A stretch of 19,456 nt of DNA from JAOTWJ01 sp036398175. Its GTDB lineage: Bacteria; Gemmatimonadota; Gemmatimonadetes; Gemmatimonadales; GWC2-71-9. Under the pieces are notes generated by a model that made no database searches, was not told the origin of the DNA, and worked only from the letters and a program-made list of their open reading frames with translations. A program made the position numbers and the translations under genes. The DNA lies in NCBI GenBank assembly GCA_036398175.1, contig DASWHL010000087.1, positions 1 to 19,456 of the forward strand. Reading direction: 5' to 3'. This document shows positions 7,568-16,201 of this stretch, one piece after another (the first letter of the stretch is position 1; every line of letters begins with the position of its first letter).

Positions 7568-8706
7568 CCGGCGCGCGCGCCCTGGCGGCCGACGTTGATG
7601 AGCACCCCCGTGGCGAAGAGCGACACGAGCAGCGCGGACCGCCCGAACGACACGAACGGCAGCGGCAGCCCGGTCGTGGGCACGAGCGCCAGGGTCACGG
7701 CCATGTGCAGCACGGCCGTGATGCCGATCATCGCGGTGATCCCGGCGGCCAGGAACATGCCGAACGGGTCGGGGGCCCGACGCGCCACGAGGATGCCCAT
7801 CCACACGTAGATCGCATAGAGCAGCACGACCAGCCCGACCCCGACGAAGCCCCACTCCTCGCCGATCGTGCTGAAGATGAAGTCCGAGTACGCGAGGGGG
7901 AGATAGCCGAGCTTCTGGAGGCCCTCGCCGAATCCGACGCCAATGAGCCCGCCCGCCCCCATGCCGATCAGCGACTGCTGAATCTGCCAGCCGGTCTGGG
8001 CCGTGTCGGGGCCGGCGCTGAAGAACGCGCTCACCCGGGCCAGGCGGTACTGCACCTGCGTCAGCTCCCGGAACCCGATGGGGATCGCCGCCACGAGCAG
8101 CAGGAGAAAGTGCCCGATCTTTGCGCCGGCCGTGAACATGACCACGCCGGCCAGCAACGCGACCAGCGTGGCCGTGGAGAGGTTGGGCTGGAACAGAATC
8201 AGGGCCGACAGCGGACCGACGACGGCGAGGAACGGCAGGATCCCGCGCTTGAACTCCCGGATGGTCTCGCCCTTCTTGGCGGCGAGCATGGCGCACCACG
8301 CGATCACCGCGAACTTGGCGAACTCGGACGGCTGAAGCTGGAACGGGCCCAGCCGCAGCCAGCGCCGGGCCCCGTTGATCTCGGGCGACAGCGCGCGCAG
8401 CCCGGGAATGAACGGGATCAGCAGCACCGCGATCGCCAGCAGGATCATGGGCCACGCCAGACGGCGCCACAAGTGATAGTCCATCCGCGCCGCGATCACG
8501 AGTGCCACGCCACCGACCAGCACGCCCAGGAGCTGGCGCAGCGCGTAGAACGCGGCCGGCTGGCCCTGCTCGACCGCCACGATGCTCGACGCGCCGTACA
8601 CGGCGGCGATCCCGAACATGGCAAGCGTGGCGGTCACCAGGCCGAGCGCCCGCCGGTGCCATTCCACGCCGGCGGACACCACCGCGGGGCGGCGGCGGCG
8701 TTTCAC
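7564..8706 (-). CDS. ftsW: Septal peptidoglycan glycosyltransferase FtsW
   Basis: FtsW is the SEDS-family polymerase that builds septal glycan strands from lipid II together with FtsI. The 380 residues form about ten transmembrane helices after a basic N-terminus (KRRRR). SEDS motifs are NGARRWLRLGP (111-121), QLQPSEFAK (123-131), QPNLSTAT (173-180), the extracellular loop YSDFIFSTIGEEWG (273-286) with the presumed catalytic aspartate D275, and TTGLPLPFVSFG (344-355). The usual QPDLGTA motif reads QPNLSTA here, a variant that I associate with Bacteroidetes-like lineages. The downstream partner order and the motifs favour FtsW over RodA. The GTG start at 8706 overlaps the murD stop (GTGA). The longer open frame upstream is the murD region read out of frame. 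Confidence 0.97.
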   Translation of the reverse strand: MKRRRRPAVVSAGVEWHRRALGLVTATLAMFGIAAVYGASSIVAVEQGQPAAFYALRQLLGVLVGGVALVIAARMDYHLWRRLAWPMILLAIAVLLIPFIPGLRALSPEINGARRWLRLGPFQLQPSEFAKFAVIAWCAMLAAKKGETIREFKRGILPFLAVVGPLSALILFQPNLSTATLVALLAGVVMFTAGAKIGHFLLLLVAAIPIGFRELTQVQYRLARVSAFFSAGPDTAQTGWQIQQSLIGMGAGGLIGVGFGEGLQKLGYLPLAYSDFIFSTIGEEWGFVGVGLVVLLYAIYVWMGILVARRAPDPFGMFLAAGITAMIGITAVLHMAVTLALVPTTGLPLPFVSFGRSALLVSLFATGVLINVGRQGARAG

Positions 8707-10043
8707 ATGGCCTCCACGATCCGGCGGAAGGTGGCCCCCCGCTCCTCGTAGTTGGCGAACTGGTCGAAGCTCGAGCAGGCCGGCGTGAGCAGCACGGCGT
8801 CCCCCGGCCGCGCCTGCGCGCCGGCGGCCGCCACGGCATCGGCAAAGGCCGCGACCACGGCCACCGCGGTCGCGTGCGCGAGGTCCGCCTGCACGAGCGG
8901 CGCGGCCTCGCCGTACGCCACGATCCCGCGGCACCGCTCGCCCAGGAGCGGCCCCAGGACGGTGTAGGGCTCGCCCTTGTGGCGACCACCGAGAATCGCC
9001 ACGTACGGCCGGTCCATGGCCCGCAGCGCGACGGCGGTGGACGCCACGTTGGTGGCCTTGGAGTCGTTGATCCAGACCACGCCCGCCACGTCCCGGATCC
9101 GCTCGAGCCGATGGGGCAGACCGCGGAAGGTCCCGAGTCCGTTGGCGATGGCGGGCGGCCTGAGCCCCGCGGCGCGGGCCGCGAGCGCCGCGGCGAGTGC
9201 GTTGTGCACGTTGTGGTCGCCCAGGAGCGGAAGATCGGCACGCGGCAGGACCGGTGCTCCGTCGAGCACCAGCGCGTCGGCGCTCCGGTCGTACCAGGCG
9301 TCGGCCCGCCCCGCCAGCCGCCAGACGCGGCGCGCGCCCGGCACCCCTTCGGCCAAGGTGAGCTCGGCGGGGTCGTCCCCGTTCAGGACCCAGACGGCCT
9401 CGGGGCCGGCGTTGCGGAAGAGCAGCCGCTTGTCCGCATAATAGGCCTCGGCGGTCGGATACCGGTCGAGGTGGTCCGGGGCCAGGTTGGTGAGGACGCC
9501 AATCACGGGGCGCAACGCCGGCGAGTCGTGCAGCTGGAACGACGAGACCTCGACCGCGGCCCAGGCGGGCGGCGCGCCGCTCAGCGCCAGCTCGATCAGC
9601 GGGCGACCGATATTCCCGACCGCGGGACACGGCTGGCCGGCGCCGGTCAGCAGGTGCGCGATGAGCGCCGTGGTGGTGCTCTTCCCATTGGTACCCGTGA
9701 TGGCGATCAAGCGGGTCTCCGGCAGCGCCCGCGCGCCAAGGTCAATCTCCGAGTGGACCGGCACGCCGGCCGCGCGCGCGGCGGCCAGCGACGGCGCCTC
9801 GGGTGGCACACCGGGAGAGGCGATCACCGCGCTCGCCCGCGCGATGCGCGCCAGATCGTGGCCGTTGGTCTGCACCGCGGCCCCGAGACCAGCCAGCTCT
9901 TCGGCCACGCCCGCCGCACCCGGCCCCACATCGGAGGCGTAGACGGCGAGCCCCTGGGCCCGCAGCCACCGCACGGCCGCGCGGCCCGTGCGCGCAAGCC
10001 CGAGCACGGCCAGCTCTCCGCGACGCCAGCCGGCCGGAATCAC
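8703..10043 (-). CDS. murD: UDP-N-acetylmuramoyl-L-alanine--D-glutamate ligase
   Basis: MurD adds D-glutamate to UDP-MurNAc-L-Ala with ATP in the cytoplasm. The 446 residues show the N-terminal Rossmann-like motif VLGLARTG (13-20), the ATP loop GTNGKSTTT (117-125), EVSSFQL (165-171), TNLAPDHLDRY (185-195), the lysine expected to be carbamylated in YYADKRLLF (K205), and NDSKATN plus ACSSFDQF in the C-terminal domain. Length agrees with the family. The GTG start at 10043 overlaps the mraY stop as GTGA, and the first residues (IPAGWRRGELAVLGLA) align with the expected short lead-in. An open frame continues upstream only because the neighbouring gene lacks stops in this frame. Confidence 0.98.
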   Translation of the reverse strand: MIPAGWRRGELAVLGLARTGRAAVRWLRAQGLAVYASDVGPGAAGVAEELAGLGAAVQTNGHDLARIARASAVIASPGVPPEAPSLAAARAAGVPVHSEIDLGARALPETRLIAITGTNGKSTTTALIAHLLTGAGQPCPAVGNIGRPLIELALSGAPPAWAAVEVSSFQLHDSPALRPVIGVLTNLAPDHLDRYPTAEAYYADKRLLFRNAGPEAVWVLNGDDPAELTLAEGVPGARRVWRLAGRADAWYDRSADALVLDGAPVLPRADLPLLGDHNVHNALAAALAARAAGLRPPAIANGLGTFRGLPHRLERIRDVAGVVWINDSKATNVASTAVALRAMDRPYVAILGGRHKGEPYTVLGPLLGERCRGIVAYGEAAPLVQADLAHATAVAVVAAFADAVAAAGAQARPGDAVLLTPACSSFDQFANYEERGATFRRIVEAM

Positions 10044-11161
10044 CGGATCTTGAGGCTGGACAGCGCGAACAGGGCGCACAGCAGGCCCACGATGTAGAAC
10101 CGCGTCACCACTTTCGTTTCCGCCCACCCGGTCTTCTCGAAATGGTGATGGAGCGGCGCCATCCGGAACACGCGGTGCTGCTCGGCGTACGCCCGCCCGT
10201 GCCGCCGCCGCCGCCATCGGAACGTCGAGGTCTGCACGATCACCGACAGCGCCTCCGCCGCGAACACGCCGCCGATCATGAGCAGCAGGAACTCGGCCTT
10301 GAGCAGAATGGCGACCGTCCCGAACGCCCCGCCGAGTGCGAGACTGCCCGTGTCGCCCATGAACACCTGCGCCGGGTGCGCATTGAACCAGAGGAACCCG
10401 ATTCCCGCGCCCATCAGGGCCGCCAGGAACACCGTCAACTCCCCGGCCCCGCGCAGATAGAACACGAGCAGGTACTGCGAGGCGTCCACCCGCCCGAACA
10501 GATAGGCGAACACGGCGAACGTCCCCGCCGCGATGATGGACAGCCCGATCGCGAGGCCGTCGAGGCCGTCCGTGAGGTTCACCGCGTTGCTGGTCCCCGT
10601 CAGCACGAGGGTCACGAAGGCGACGTAGGCGAGCGGCGCGAACACGACGATCACGTACTTGAAGAACGGGACCGTGGTGGCCGCCGCGGGGATCGCGTCC
10701 GTCAGCGGCTGCCACAACAGGTACGCGGCCAGCAGGATCCCGAACGTCACCTGCCCCACCAGCTTGTGCCGCGCCACCAGCCCGCGCGACTTGCCCTGCA
10801 CGATCTTGAGGTAGTCGTCCCAGAAGCCGATCGCCCCCATGCAGAGCGTGGAGGCGAGCGCCAGCAGCACGTACCGGTTGGTGAGCGGGGCCCACAGCAA
10901 CGTCGGCACGACGGTGCACAGGAGGATCAGGAGCCCGCCCATGGTGGGCGTGCCGCGCTTGGCCTGATGGGACGCCGGTCCTTCCGCCCGGATCACCTGG
11001 CCCACGCCCCTGGCCCGGAGGAAGCGGACGATGCCGGGCCCGGCGATGAACGCGAGCAGAATGGCGGTGGCCGCCGCGCCCGCGGCGCGGAACGAGATGT
11101 AGTTGAGCAGATTGAACAGCAGGGACTCGCGCGCGTACGGCGTCAGGAGGTGGTAGAGCAC
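10040..11161 (-). CDS. mraY: Phospho-N-acetylmuramoyl-pentapeptide transferase
   Basis: MraY transfers phospho-MurNAc-pentapeptide to undecaprenyl phosphate, forming lipid I at the membrane. The 373 residues contain about ten transmembrane helices. Signature motifs are KRGTPTMGG (68-76), the aspartate pair in FWDDYLK (D115, D116), NLTDGLDG (195-202), FMGDTGSLALGG (267-278, D270 being the third essential aspartate) and MAPLHHHFE (334-342). The GTG at 11161 is the best start because the N-terminus (LYHLLTPYARES) aligns with known MraY starts. This places the start 19 bases inside murF, the longest overlap in the cluster. Confidence 0.97.
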   Translation of the reverse strand: MLYHLLTPYARESLLFNLLNYISFRAAGAAATAILLAFIAGPGIVRFLRARGVGQVIRAEGPASHQAKRGTPTMGGLLILLCTVVPTLLWAPLTNRYVLLALASTLCMGAIGFWDDYLKIVQGKSRGLVARHKLVGQVTFGILLAAYLLWQPLTDAIPAAATTVPFFKYVIVVFAPLAYVAFVTLVLTGTSNAVNLTDGLDGLAIGLSIIAAGTFAVFAYLFGRVDASQYLLVFYLRGAGELTVFLAALMGAGIGFLWFNAHPAQVFMGDTGSLALGGAFGTVAILLKAEFLLLMIGGVFAAEALSVIVQTSTFRWRRRRHGRAYAEQHRVFRMAPLHHHFEKTGWAETKVVTRFYIVGLLCALFALSSLKIR

Positions 11162-12510
11162 GGGGCCTCGCGAGATGCCAGCAGGTGGGGCAGCGCCCGC
11201 TCCAGGCGGACACCGCGGGAAGCCTTGACCAGCACCAGGGCGGACGCGGGCAGCCGCGGGCCCACTGCCCGCCCCAGCGCCTCGGCATCCACCGCGATCA
11301 CCAACCGGTCGCCGAGCGCGGCCGCGTGGCGCGCGAATGCCGGCGCGAAGTCGCCCACGACGCCGACGAGCGCGGGCCCGAGCGCCATCGCGGCATCGGC
11401 CGCCGCCGCGTGCGCCCGCGCCGCCGCGTCTCCCAGCTCGAGCATGGTCCCCAGGAGCAGCACGATCGGGCGGCCCGCGGAAATCGCCCGCACGGTGTCC
11501 AGGGCCGCCTGCACCGACGCCGGGTTGGCGTTGTAGGCATCGTGGACGATTGTGCGCCCTGCGGCACGATGTACCTCCCAGCGGCCGGGCGGCAGGGTCA
11601 CCTCACGCAGGGCACCGGCGACGGCGCCGAGGTCGAGGCCCAGCGCCTCGGCAAGCGCCAGCACGAGCATGGCGTTGGCAGCCTGGTGCCGTCCCACGAG
11701 GGGCAGGTGGAACGGGACGCCGCGGTAGACGATCTCCACCCGGCCATCGGCATCCAGGGCCCAGTGGTCGGGTCGCCGTTCCGCGCCATCGTCGAGCCCC
11801 GCCACCACGACGTGATCCGCCACCGCCCGCGCCCGCGCGGCCAGGGCCGGTGGGTCCGCTCCGACCACGGCCAGCCCGGCACCCACGAGCAGCGAGACCT
11901 TCTCCGCGATCACCGCGTCCAGGTTGCCAAAGCCGGCCAGATGCCCGGCGCCCGCATTGGTGACGATCGCGGCGGTGGGTTGAATGACGGCCCGCAGCCT
12001 GGCGATTTCCCCGGGAACGCTCGCCCCCGCCTCCACGACGAGCGCGTCCGCGTCGTCGGGAGCGCCGAGCAGGGTGAGGGGCACGCCGATCTCGTTGTTG
12101 AGATTCCCGGACGTCGCGTGCACGCGCCATCGGCTTCCCAGCGCGCGGGCAGCCAGCTCCTTGGTGGCAGTCTTGCCGTTCGTGCCCGTGATGGCCACGA
12201 CGGGACCCGCAATGCGGCGGCGCCGGACGGCCGCGAGGCGGCCGAGCGCCGCCAGCGTATCCGCCACCCGGAACAGCCGGAGGCCCGAGACGTCCGGAGT
12301 GTCCGCTCGCACCACGGCGCCCCCCGCACCCGCGTCGCGCACGGCCGGCAGGAAGTCATGTCCGTCAAACCGGTCACCCCGCAGCGCCACGAACAGCATG
12401 GCCGGGGTGACGGCGCGCGAATCGGTGCCGACGCAGGAGAACACGCCCGCCGTTGGCGGCGCGGCAATCCCGAGCGCCTCCGCGACGGCGGCCGCCGTCC
12501 AGGTCGTCAT
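11143..12510 (-). CDS. murF: UDP-MurNAc-tripeptide--D-alanyl-D-alanine ligase
   Basis: MurF attaches the D-Ala-D-Ala dipeptide, completing the UDP-MurNAc-pentapeptide. The 455 residues have the family N-terminal domain (VGTDSRAV, LRGDRFDGHDF), the ATP loop GTNGKTATKE (109-118), TSGNLNNEIGVP for substrate contact, TNAGAGHLAGFG, and DAYNANPASVQAAL in the C-terminal part. Two small departures from the common pattern are alanine in GKTATK (usually T or S) and EAGAS where EMGAS is usual. Both are probably harmless. The ATG at 12510 overlaps the murE stop as ATGA. The dipeptide supplier Ddl is not encoded in the window. Confidence 0.97.
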   Translation of the reverse strand: MTTWTAAAVAEALGIAAPPTAGVFSCVGTDSRAVTPAMLFVALRGDRFDGHDFLPAVRDAGAGGAVVRADTPDVSGLRLFRVADTLAALGRLAAVRRRRIAGPVVAITGTNGKTATKELAARALGSRWRVHATSGNLNNEIGVPLTLLGAPDDADALVVEAGASVPGEIARLRAVIQPTAAIVTNAGAGHLAGFGNLDAVIAEKVSLLVGAGLAVVGADPPALAARARAVADHVVVAGLDDGAERRPDHWALDADGRVEIVYRGVPFHLPLVGRHQAANAMLVLALAEALGLDLGAVAGALREVTLPPGRWEVHRAAGRTIVHDAYNANPASVQAALDTVRAISAGRPIVLLLGTMLELGDAAARAHAAAADAAMALGPALVGVVGDFAPAFARHAAALGDRLVIAVDAEALGRAVGPRLPASALVLVKASRGVRLERALPHLLASREAPCSTTS

Positions 12511-13973
12511 GACGTGGCCGCGAGCGCGTCGCGCACGATCACCGCCTCGTCAAACGGCAGCCGCTCCGTCCCGACCACCTGATAGGTCTCGTGGCCCTTG
12601 CCGGCCAGCAGCAACGTGTCGCCCGGCCGCACCATCTGCAACGCCCGGGCGATCGCCTCCCGCCGGTCCGCGATCCGCACATGGGCCACGCCCTCGAAGC
12701 CGCCCTCGATGTCGTCGAGGATGCGTTCCGGATCCTCGGTGCGCGGATTGTCCGACGTCACGATGGCCAGATCCGCGTCGCGCGCGGCGACCTGGCCCAT
12801 CACGGGCCGCTTGCGCCGGTCCCGGTCGCCACCCGCGCCGAACAGGACGAGCAGGCGCGCCTGGGTCACCGGGCGCAGGGCACGCAGCACGCGGCGCAGC
12901 GCGTCGGGCGTGTGGGCGTAGTCCCGCAGCACCACGAACGGCACGCTCACCAGCCGCTCCAGACGTCCCGGCACCTGGGGCGCGTCGCTCAGCCGCGCAG
13001 CAATCATGGTCGTGGGAACACCGAGCCCCCAGGCGACGGCCGTCGCACCCAGCGCGTTGCTGACGTTGAACTCGCCCACGAGCGGGAGGGACACCGGCGC
13101 ACGCTCGGAGCCGCAGACCAGCAGAAAGTCCGTACCGTCGGCACCGTAGGCGACGTTCCGCGCGTGCACTTCGGCGTTCCCCCCCACGCCGAACCAGATC
13201 CGCCGGACGCCCGCCAGGGACGGGAGCGCGTTCCAGGCCGGGTCGTCCGCGTTGACGGCCTCGATGCTCCCGGCCCCGGCGAGGTGCTCCGACAGCAGCA
13301 TCTTGGCGGCCAGGTACGCGTCGTAGTCGCCGTGATAGTCGAGATGATCGTGGGTCAGATTGGTGTACACCGCACCCGCGAACACCAGGCCGTGGACCCG
13401 GCGCTGATGGAGGGCGTGGGACGACGTCTCCATCACGACCGTGCGGACGCCGCGGGCCCGCAGCGCCGCCAGCGCCGCCTGCAGCTCCACGGGACCGGGC
13501 GTCGTGAGGCCGGCATCGTCGGGGAGCGGGTGCCCCGCCCCGTCGGACGCGCCCAGCGTCCCGAGCGTGCCGACATCACCGGCCCCGTTCAGCAGGTGGC
13601 GGGCGAGTGCCACCGTGGTGGACTTGCCGTTCGTCCCCGTCACGCCAACCAGCCGAAGATCGCGAGCGGGATGGCCGAACCACGCCGCGGCCGCCGTCGC
13701 GGCCGCCCGGCGGCTGTCGCGCACGAGGATCTGGGGGAGCGCGACGTCGGTCAGGCGGCGGGTGACCAGCGCCGCCGCGGCCCCGCGGCGCCCCGCGTCC
13801 GCGACGAACGTGTGCCCGTCCGCCGCGGACCCCTCGACGGCGCAGAACAGGGCGCCCACCGTGGCCTGACGGGAGTCCGCGGTCACGGCCGTGATGGCCG
13901 GCAACGCCTCGGGTCCTTCGAGGAGCTGGGCGTCGGCCCGGAGGGCGGCGAGCACGGCGCGAGCGTCGGTCAT
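12507..13973 (-). CDS. murE: UDP-MurNAc-L-Ala-D-Glu--meso-2,6-diaminopimelate ligase
   Basis: MurE adds the third stem residue. The DNPR motif at 408-411, continuing TEDP, is the hallmark of enzymes that use meso-diaminopimelate rather than lysine, so the wall is of the DAP type. Other motifs in the 488 residues are DSRQATVGALF near 33, the ATP loop GTNGKSTT (113-120), METSSHAL (181-188), TNLTHDHLDYHG (204-215), the lysine to be carbamylated in LAAKMLL (K224), DYAHTPDAL (351-359) and GKGHE (458-462), whose glutamate contacts the DAP. The ATG at 13973 overlaps the ftsI stop as ATGA, with a G-rich stretch a few bases upstream that could serve as the ribosome site. Confidence 0.98.
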   Translation of the reverse strand: MTDARAVLAALRADAQLLEGPEALPAITAVTADSRQATVGALFCAVEGSAADGHTFVADAGRRGAAAALVTRRLTDVALPQILVRDSRRAAATAAAAWFGHPARDLRLVGVTGTNGKSTTVALARHLLNGAGDVGTLGTLGASDGAGHPLPDDAGLTTPGPVELQAALAALRARGVRTVVMETSSHALHQRRVHGLVFAGAVYTNLTHDHLDYHGDYDAYLAAKMLLSEHLAGAGSIEAVNADDPAWNALPSLAGVRRIWFGVGGNAEVHARNVAYGADGTDFLLVCGSERAPVSLPLVGEFNVSNALGATAVAWGLGVPTTMIAARLSDAPQVPGRLERLVSVPFVVLRDYAHTPDALRRVLRALRPVTQARLLVLFGAGGDRDRRKRPVMGQVAARDADLAIVTSDNPRTEDPERILDDIEGGFEGVAHVRIADRREAIARALQMVRPGDTLLLAGKGHETYQVVGTERLPFDEAVIVRDALAATS

Positions 13974-15910
13974 CGGCCCCCGCGGGTCGCCGTCCGCACC
14001 GTCACGACCGTTCCCTCCGCCACCCTGGCGCCGGCGGCGGGGGTCGTTGCCACGACCTCACCGAGGCCGATCGGCTGCACCTGGAACCCTCCCCGGTGCA
14101 GGCGCCCCACGGCTTCCCTGAGCGGCAACCCCCGGACGTCGGGGACGCGCCGCGCCGCCGTGGAGTCCGGCGCGGGGGCCAGCGGCCACACGACGAAGTG
14201 CCGGGGCCGGTCGCCGTCCGACCGCCGGCCCGAGCGGGGCGACGGGGCGGTCGTTTCCCGCGCCAGGCCGCCGCGATCCAGCCGCTCCGACCGCGCGGCG
14301 AGAGCCTGCTCGAGCATGCGCCGCGTCAGCGGGGCGGCCGTGGCCGCGGCGTAGCTCCCGCGAGGCGCATCGAGCTTCACGACGGTCACGAGCTGCGGCT
14401 CGTTGGCGGGGAACAGCGCTGCGAACACGGCCGTGTGCCGGCCCGGCTCGTACCCGCCGGGACCGACCCGCCGCGCGGTGCCCGTTTTGCCGGCCAGCTC
14501 GTACGTGCTGAGCGCCGCCGACGTGCCGGTGCCACCCTCCGCCACGACGCCGCGGAGCATGGCGCCGAGGGACCGGGCCACCTCCGGCCCCACGGCGCGC
14601 CGGACGGGCTCCGGACGGTGTTCGTACCGGACGCGATTCCGGGCGTCCCGCACCCGCTTGACCAGCGCGGGCCGCAGCAGCAGTCCACCGTTGGCGATCG
14701 CCGCGTAGGCACGGGCAAGCTGGAGCGGCGTCACCGACAGCTCGTAGCCGATGGCCAGCGCTTGCCCCGTGGTCCCGCTCCAGCGGTCCGGCCGCGGGAG
14801 CCGACCCCGGGATTCCGCGGGAAACTCGACCCCCGTGGGCACGCCGAGGCCGAACGCCCGCAGCATACGGAACTGCTGCGACGGCGGCAGGCGCTCGGCG
14901 AACTTCACCGTCCCGATGTTGCTCGACACCGCGATCGCGTCGGCGAGCGTCATCCAGGCCGGCATCTCTTCGGGATGCTCGTCGTGGATCGTGCGGTGCT
15001 TCAGCACCCACGTGCCCCGTTCGCCGAACACGCTGTCGGTGGGCGCGACGAGGTCGGCCTCCAGGAGCGCGGCGGCGGCGAAGACCTTGGCCGTGGACCC
15101 GGGCTCGAACACCGAGGTGAACGCGTCGGCGGTGCTGACGCCGCGGGCGGAGCGGGAGACGAGCGCGAGGATCTCGCCCGTCCGGGGATCGAGCATGACC
15201 ACGTCGCCGCCATCCGCCCGCCAGCGGTCAATCGCCTCCGCCAGGGCCACCTCGGCGATGTCCTGGAGGGTCACGTCCAGCGTGAGGACCACGTCGTGGC
15301 CCGGCACCGGGAAACTCTGCAGCCGGCCCGGCGACTCCAGCTCGCGCCCGCGGCCGTCCTTGATGACCACCGCCTGCCCCGGCGTGCCGGCGAGGAGCGA
15401 ATCCAGCTCACGCTCGAGCCCGCTGGCCGGACGGCCGCCCTCAGCCGGGCGGCCGATCACCGCGCGGGCGAAGTCGGGGTCGGGATAGGTGCGCACGAGA
15501 TCCGCCGTCAGATACACGCCGCGGCGACCGCGCAGCGGCAGCACCTGCGCCGCGGTGAACGGCCCCTCCAGATGCAGATACTTGCGGCGCAGGCGGCGGC
15601 GGATCTCCCGCTCGGCGAGGCCCAGCTGGCGGGCGATCAGCGGGAGGTCGGCCCCGGGGTCCCGCAGCTCGTCGCGCGCCACGCCCACGTGGTAGATCTC
15701 GGTCGTGGCGGCCAGGGGCACGCCGCTCCGGTCGAAGATGGCGCCGCGTCGGGCCGGCAGGACGATCGAGTCGGTGCGCTGCGCCTCCGCTCGCGCGGCG
15801 TAGGTGCTCCCGTCGAGCAGCTGGATCTGCGCGGCGCGGAGCACGAGGGCCGTGAATCCCACCGCCAGGGACGCGCCCACCACCCACAGCCGCTTCTCGG
15901 CGCGCGCCAT
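13970..15910 (-). CDS. ftsI: Septal penicillin-binding protein FtsI (class B PBP) with one C-terminal PASTA domain
   Basis: FtsI is the transpeptidase that crosslinks septal peptidoglycan in complex with FtsW. The 646 residues begin with one transmembrane helix (about 8-27), then the class B pedestal domain (RRGAIFDRSGVPLA at 54-67) and the transpeptidase domain. The active site is visible as STAK (272-275, nucleophile S272), SSN (329-331) and KTGT (475-478). A basic, Ser/Pro-rich linker (about 540-587) leads to a single PASTA domain (about 588-640: VPDVRGLPLREAVGRL). PASTA tails are common in Gram-positive PBP2x/SpoVD but absent in E. coli FtsI. The ATG at 15910 has GGAGG 9 bases upstream and follows the ftsL stop after 3 bases. 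Confidence 0.97.
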   Translation of the reverse strand: MARAEKRLWVVGASLAVGFTALVLRAAQIQLLDGSTYAARAEAQRTDSIVLPARRGAIFDRSGVPLAATTEIYHVGVARDELRDPGADLPLIARQLGLAEREIRRRLRRKYLHLEGPFTAAQVLPLRGRRGVYLTADLVRTYPDPDFARAVIGRPAEGGRPASGLERELDSLLAGTPGQAVVIKDGRGRELESPGRLQSFPVPGHDVVLTLDVTLQDIAEVALAEAIDRWRADGGDVVMLDPRTGEILALVSRSARGVSTADAFTSVFEPGSTAKVFAAAALLEADLVAPTDSVFGERGTWVLKHRTIHDEHPEEMPAWMTLADAIAVSSNIGTVKFAERLPPSQQFRMLRAFGLGVPTGVEFPAESRGRLPRPDRWSGTTGQALAIGYELSVTPLQLARAYAAIANGGLLLRPALVKRVRDARNRVRYEHRPEPVRRAVGPEVARSLGAMLRGVVAEGGTGTSAALSTYELAGKTGTARRVGPGGYEPGRHTAVFAALFPANEPQLVTVVKLDAPRGSYAAATAAPLTRRMLEQALAARSERLDRGGLARETTAPSPRSGRRSDGDRPRHFVVWPLAPAPDSTAARRVPDVRGLPLREAVGRLHRGGFQVQPIGLGEVVATTPAAGARVAEGTVVTVRTATRGGR

Positions 15911-15913
15911 GGC

Positions 15914-16201
15914 TCATCGCCTCCGCGCGGGCGCGCGCCGCAGCGTCACCATTTCCGTGTCGGCGGGCAGGCGGAGTCCCAGCGCTTCGGCGCGCGGGAT
16001 CAGGACGTCGCGGCTCCCCGCCGTCCGCAGGCGGCGCTGCAGCGTGGCCCGCTCGGACTCGGCGGCCGCCCGCGCGGCGCGCGCCTCCCGGACGTCGCGT
16101 GCGAGGATCACGCTCGCGGTCTGGCGGGCATTCACCCACGCCAGAACGCCGAGCGCGAAGCCCAGCCACAGCAGCAGCCAGAACCGTCCCCTAGGCGCCA
16201 T
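15914..16201 (-). CDS. ftsL: Cell division protein FtsL
   Basis: This is a 95-residue bitopic protein with a short basic N-terminus, one transmembrane helix at about 7-24 (WLLLWLGFALGVLAWV), and an Ala/Arg/Glu-rich coiled-coil region at about 30-60. The short C-terminal segment LGLRLPADTEMVTL is typical of FtsL/FtsB-type proteins. FtsL works with FtsB and FtsQ to activate FtsW-FtsI. Sequence alone is not diagnostic, but size, topology and position between rsmH and ftsI settle the call. The ATG at 16201 lies inside the end of rsmH (11-base overlap) and has GAGGTGG just upstream. Confidence 0.92.
   Translation of the reverse strand: MAPRGRFWLLLWLGFALGVLAWVNARQTASVILARDVREARAARAAAESERATLQRRLRTAGSRDVLIPRAEALGLRLPADTEMVTLRRAPARRR

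Noticed and set aside
7568..9241. Extension of the murG frame upstream through ftsW
   Set aside because: It is a shadow frame in the same strand; MurG begins at its GGGTGGH domain, with ATG overlapping the ftsW stop.
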